Positions 12,386 through 12,559 of a DNA stretch of 12,559 nt are shown in pieces. This stretch comes from Syntrophobacter sp. DG_60. GTDB taxonomy: Bacteria; Desulfobacterota; Desulfofervidia; Desulfofervidales; DG-60. The notes below the pieces were generated by a model. That model made no database searches. It was not told where the DNA came from and saw only the letters and a program-made list of their open reading frames with translations. The stretch spans positions 1 to 12,559 of the forward strand of contig LJNA01000027.1 in NCBI GenBank assembly GCA_001304365.1, written 5' to 3'. Both the position numbers and the translations under genes were made by a program. Position 1 is the first letter of the stretch; each line of letters opens with the position of its first letter.

Positions 12386-12559
12386 ATGTTTGTTAGGAGA
12401 CCGACAGTGGCAGGGCAGTTTTATCCTGCTGATATTTCTGCCTTAAAAGAATATCTTGATCGCTATATCCCAAAAGACCTACCTAAGGAGAGGGCTTTAG
12501 CTGTTATGGCACCTCATGCAGGCTATATCTATTCAGGGCATGTAGCAGGTAAGGTATAT
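12386..12559 (+). CDS. MEMO1-family protein (AmmeMemoRadiSam protein B), 5' part
   Basis: The first 58 residues of a protein cut by the window end. It begins MFVRRPTVAGQFYPAD and reaches MAPHAGYIYSGHVAGKVY, both hallmarks of the MEMO1/AMMECR1-associated family (usual length about 260-290). H44 in PHAGY and H52 in SGH are the conserved histidines near the putative metal site. Bacterial members are commonly linked with an AMMECR1-domain protein and a radical SAM enzyme (the AmmeMemoRadiSam system, biochemical role unsettled); those partners would have to lie beyond this window. The ATG has a good AAGGAG ribosome binding site. Divergent from the argS operon across a 325-bp repeat-rich gap. Confidence 0.9.
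   Translation, partial: MFVRRPTVAGQFYPADISALKEYLDRYIPKDLPKERALAVMAPHAGYIYSGHVAGKVY

Overview
This AT-rich window comes from a Gram-negative bacterium. The argS-SPOR gene pair, class III pilins next to a sigma-54 two-component pair, and many short dispersed repeats fit a Desulfobacterota-like (deltaproteobacterial) genome best. That placement is an inference from gene content; there is no rRNA to confirm it.

Layout, left to right. 1-324 is repeat-filled non-coding DNA. From 325 to 8330 every gene is on the minus strand, so the transcription order is from right to left. It starts with a NtrC-type sigma-54 response regulator (6984-8330) and a PilS-like membrane histidine kinase (5296-6846), followed by a small DUF5647-like protein (4928-5161). 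A regulatory region (4611-4927) with a well-formed -24/-12 promoter comes next, then two tandem type IV pilin genes (4089-4610 and 3516-4010) separated by a perfect terminator. A RHH/PIN toxin-antitoxin pair (2588-3237) with its own promoter and operator follows. The block ends with a large multi-spanning membrane protein carrying C-terminal TPRs (325-2574), 13 bp downstream of the toxin. From 8331 to 9769 lie a tRNA-Val(CAC) gene (minus) and a DnaJ/CbpA-type co-chaperone (plus). From 9770 to 12060 a minus-strand operon encodes a 66-residue four-cysteine protein, ArgRS and a SPOR-domain protein. A MEMO1-family gene begins at 12386 on the plus strand and runs off the end.

How it works together. 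The regulator, the kinase, the sigma-54 promoter and paired upstream sites 21 bp apart form a coherent PilS/PilR-type circuit controlling the upstream pilin. The second pilin encodes the same mature length, but its GTG start is only 8 nt after the U-tract of the first gene's terminator, with no visible promoter or ribosome binding site. Its N-terminal codons nevertheless differ only synonymously from the first copy, so it looks selected rather than decayed. It is the most intriguing feature here: a read-through minor pilin, or a donor cassette for pilin variation.

The window is dense in non-coding repeats. There are five copies (one a half copy) of a ~125-bp palindromic element whose arms are three 9-bp units, and two arrays of another 9-bp repeat, one of them read in frame inside the TPR membrane protein. 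There is also a GTCATTGCGAG-type palindrome upstream of the toxin-antitoxin pair, and a 10-bp-periodic family at both ends of the window.
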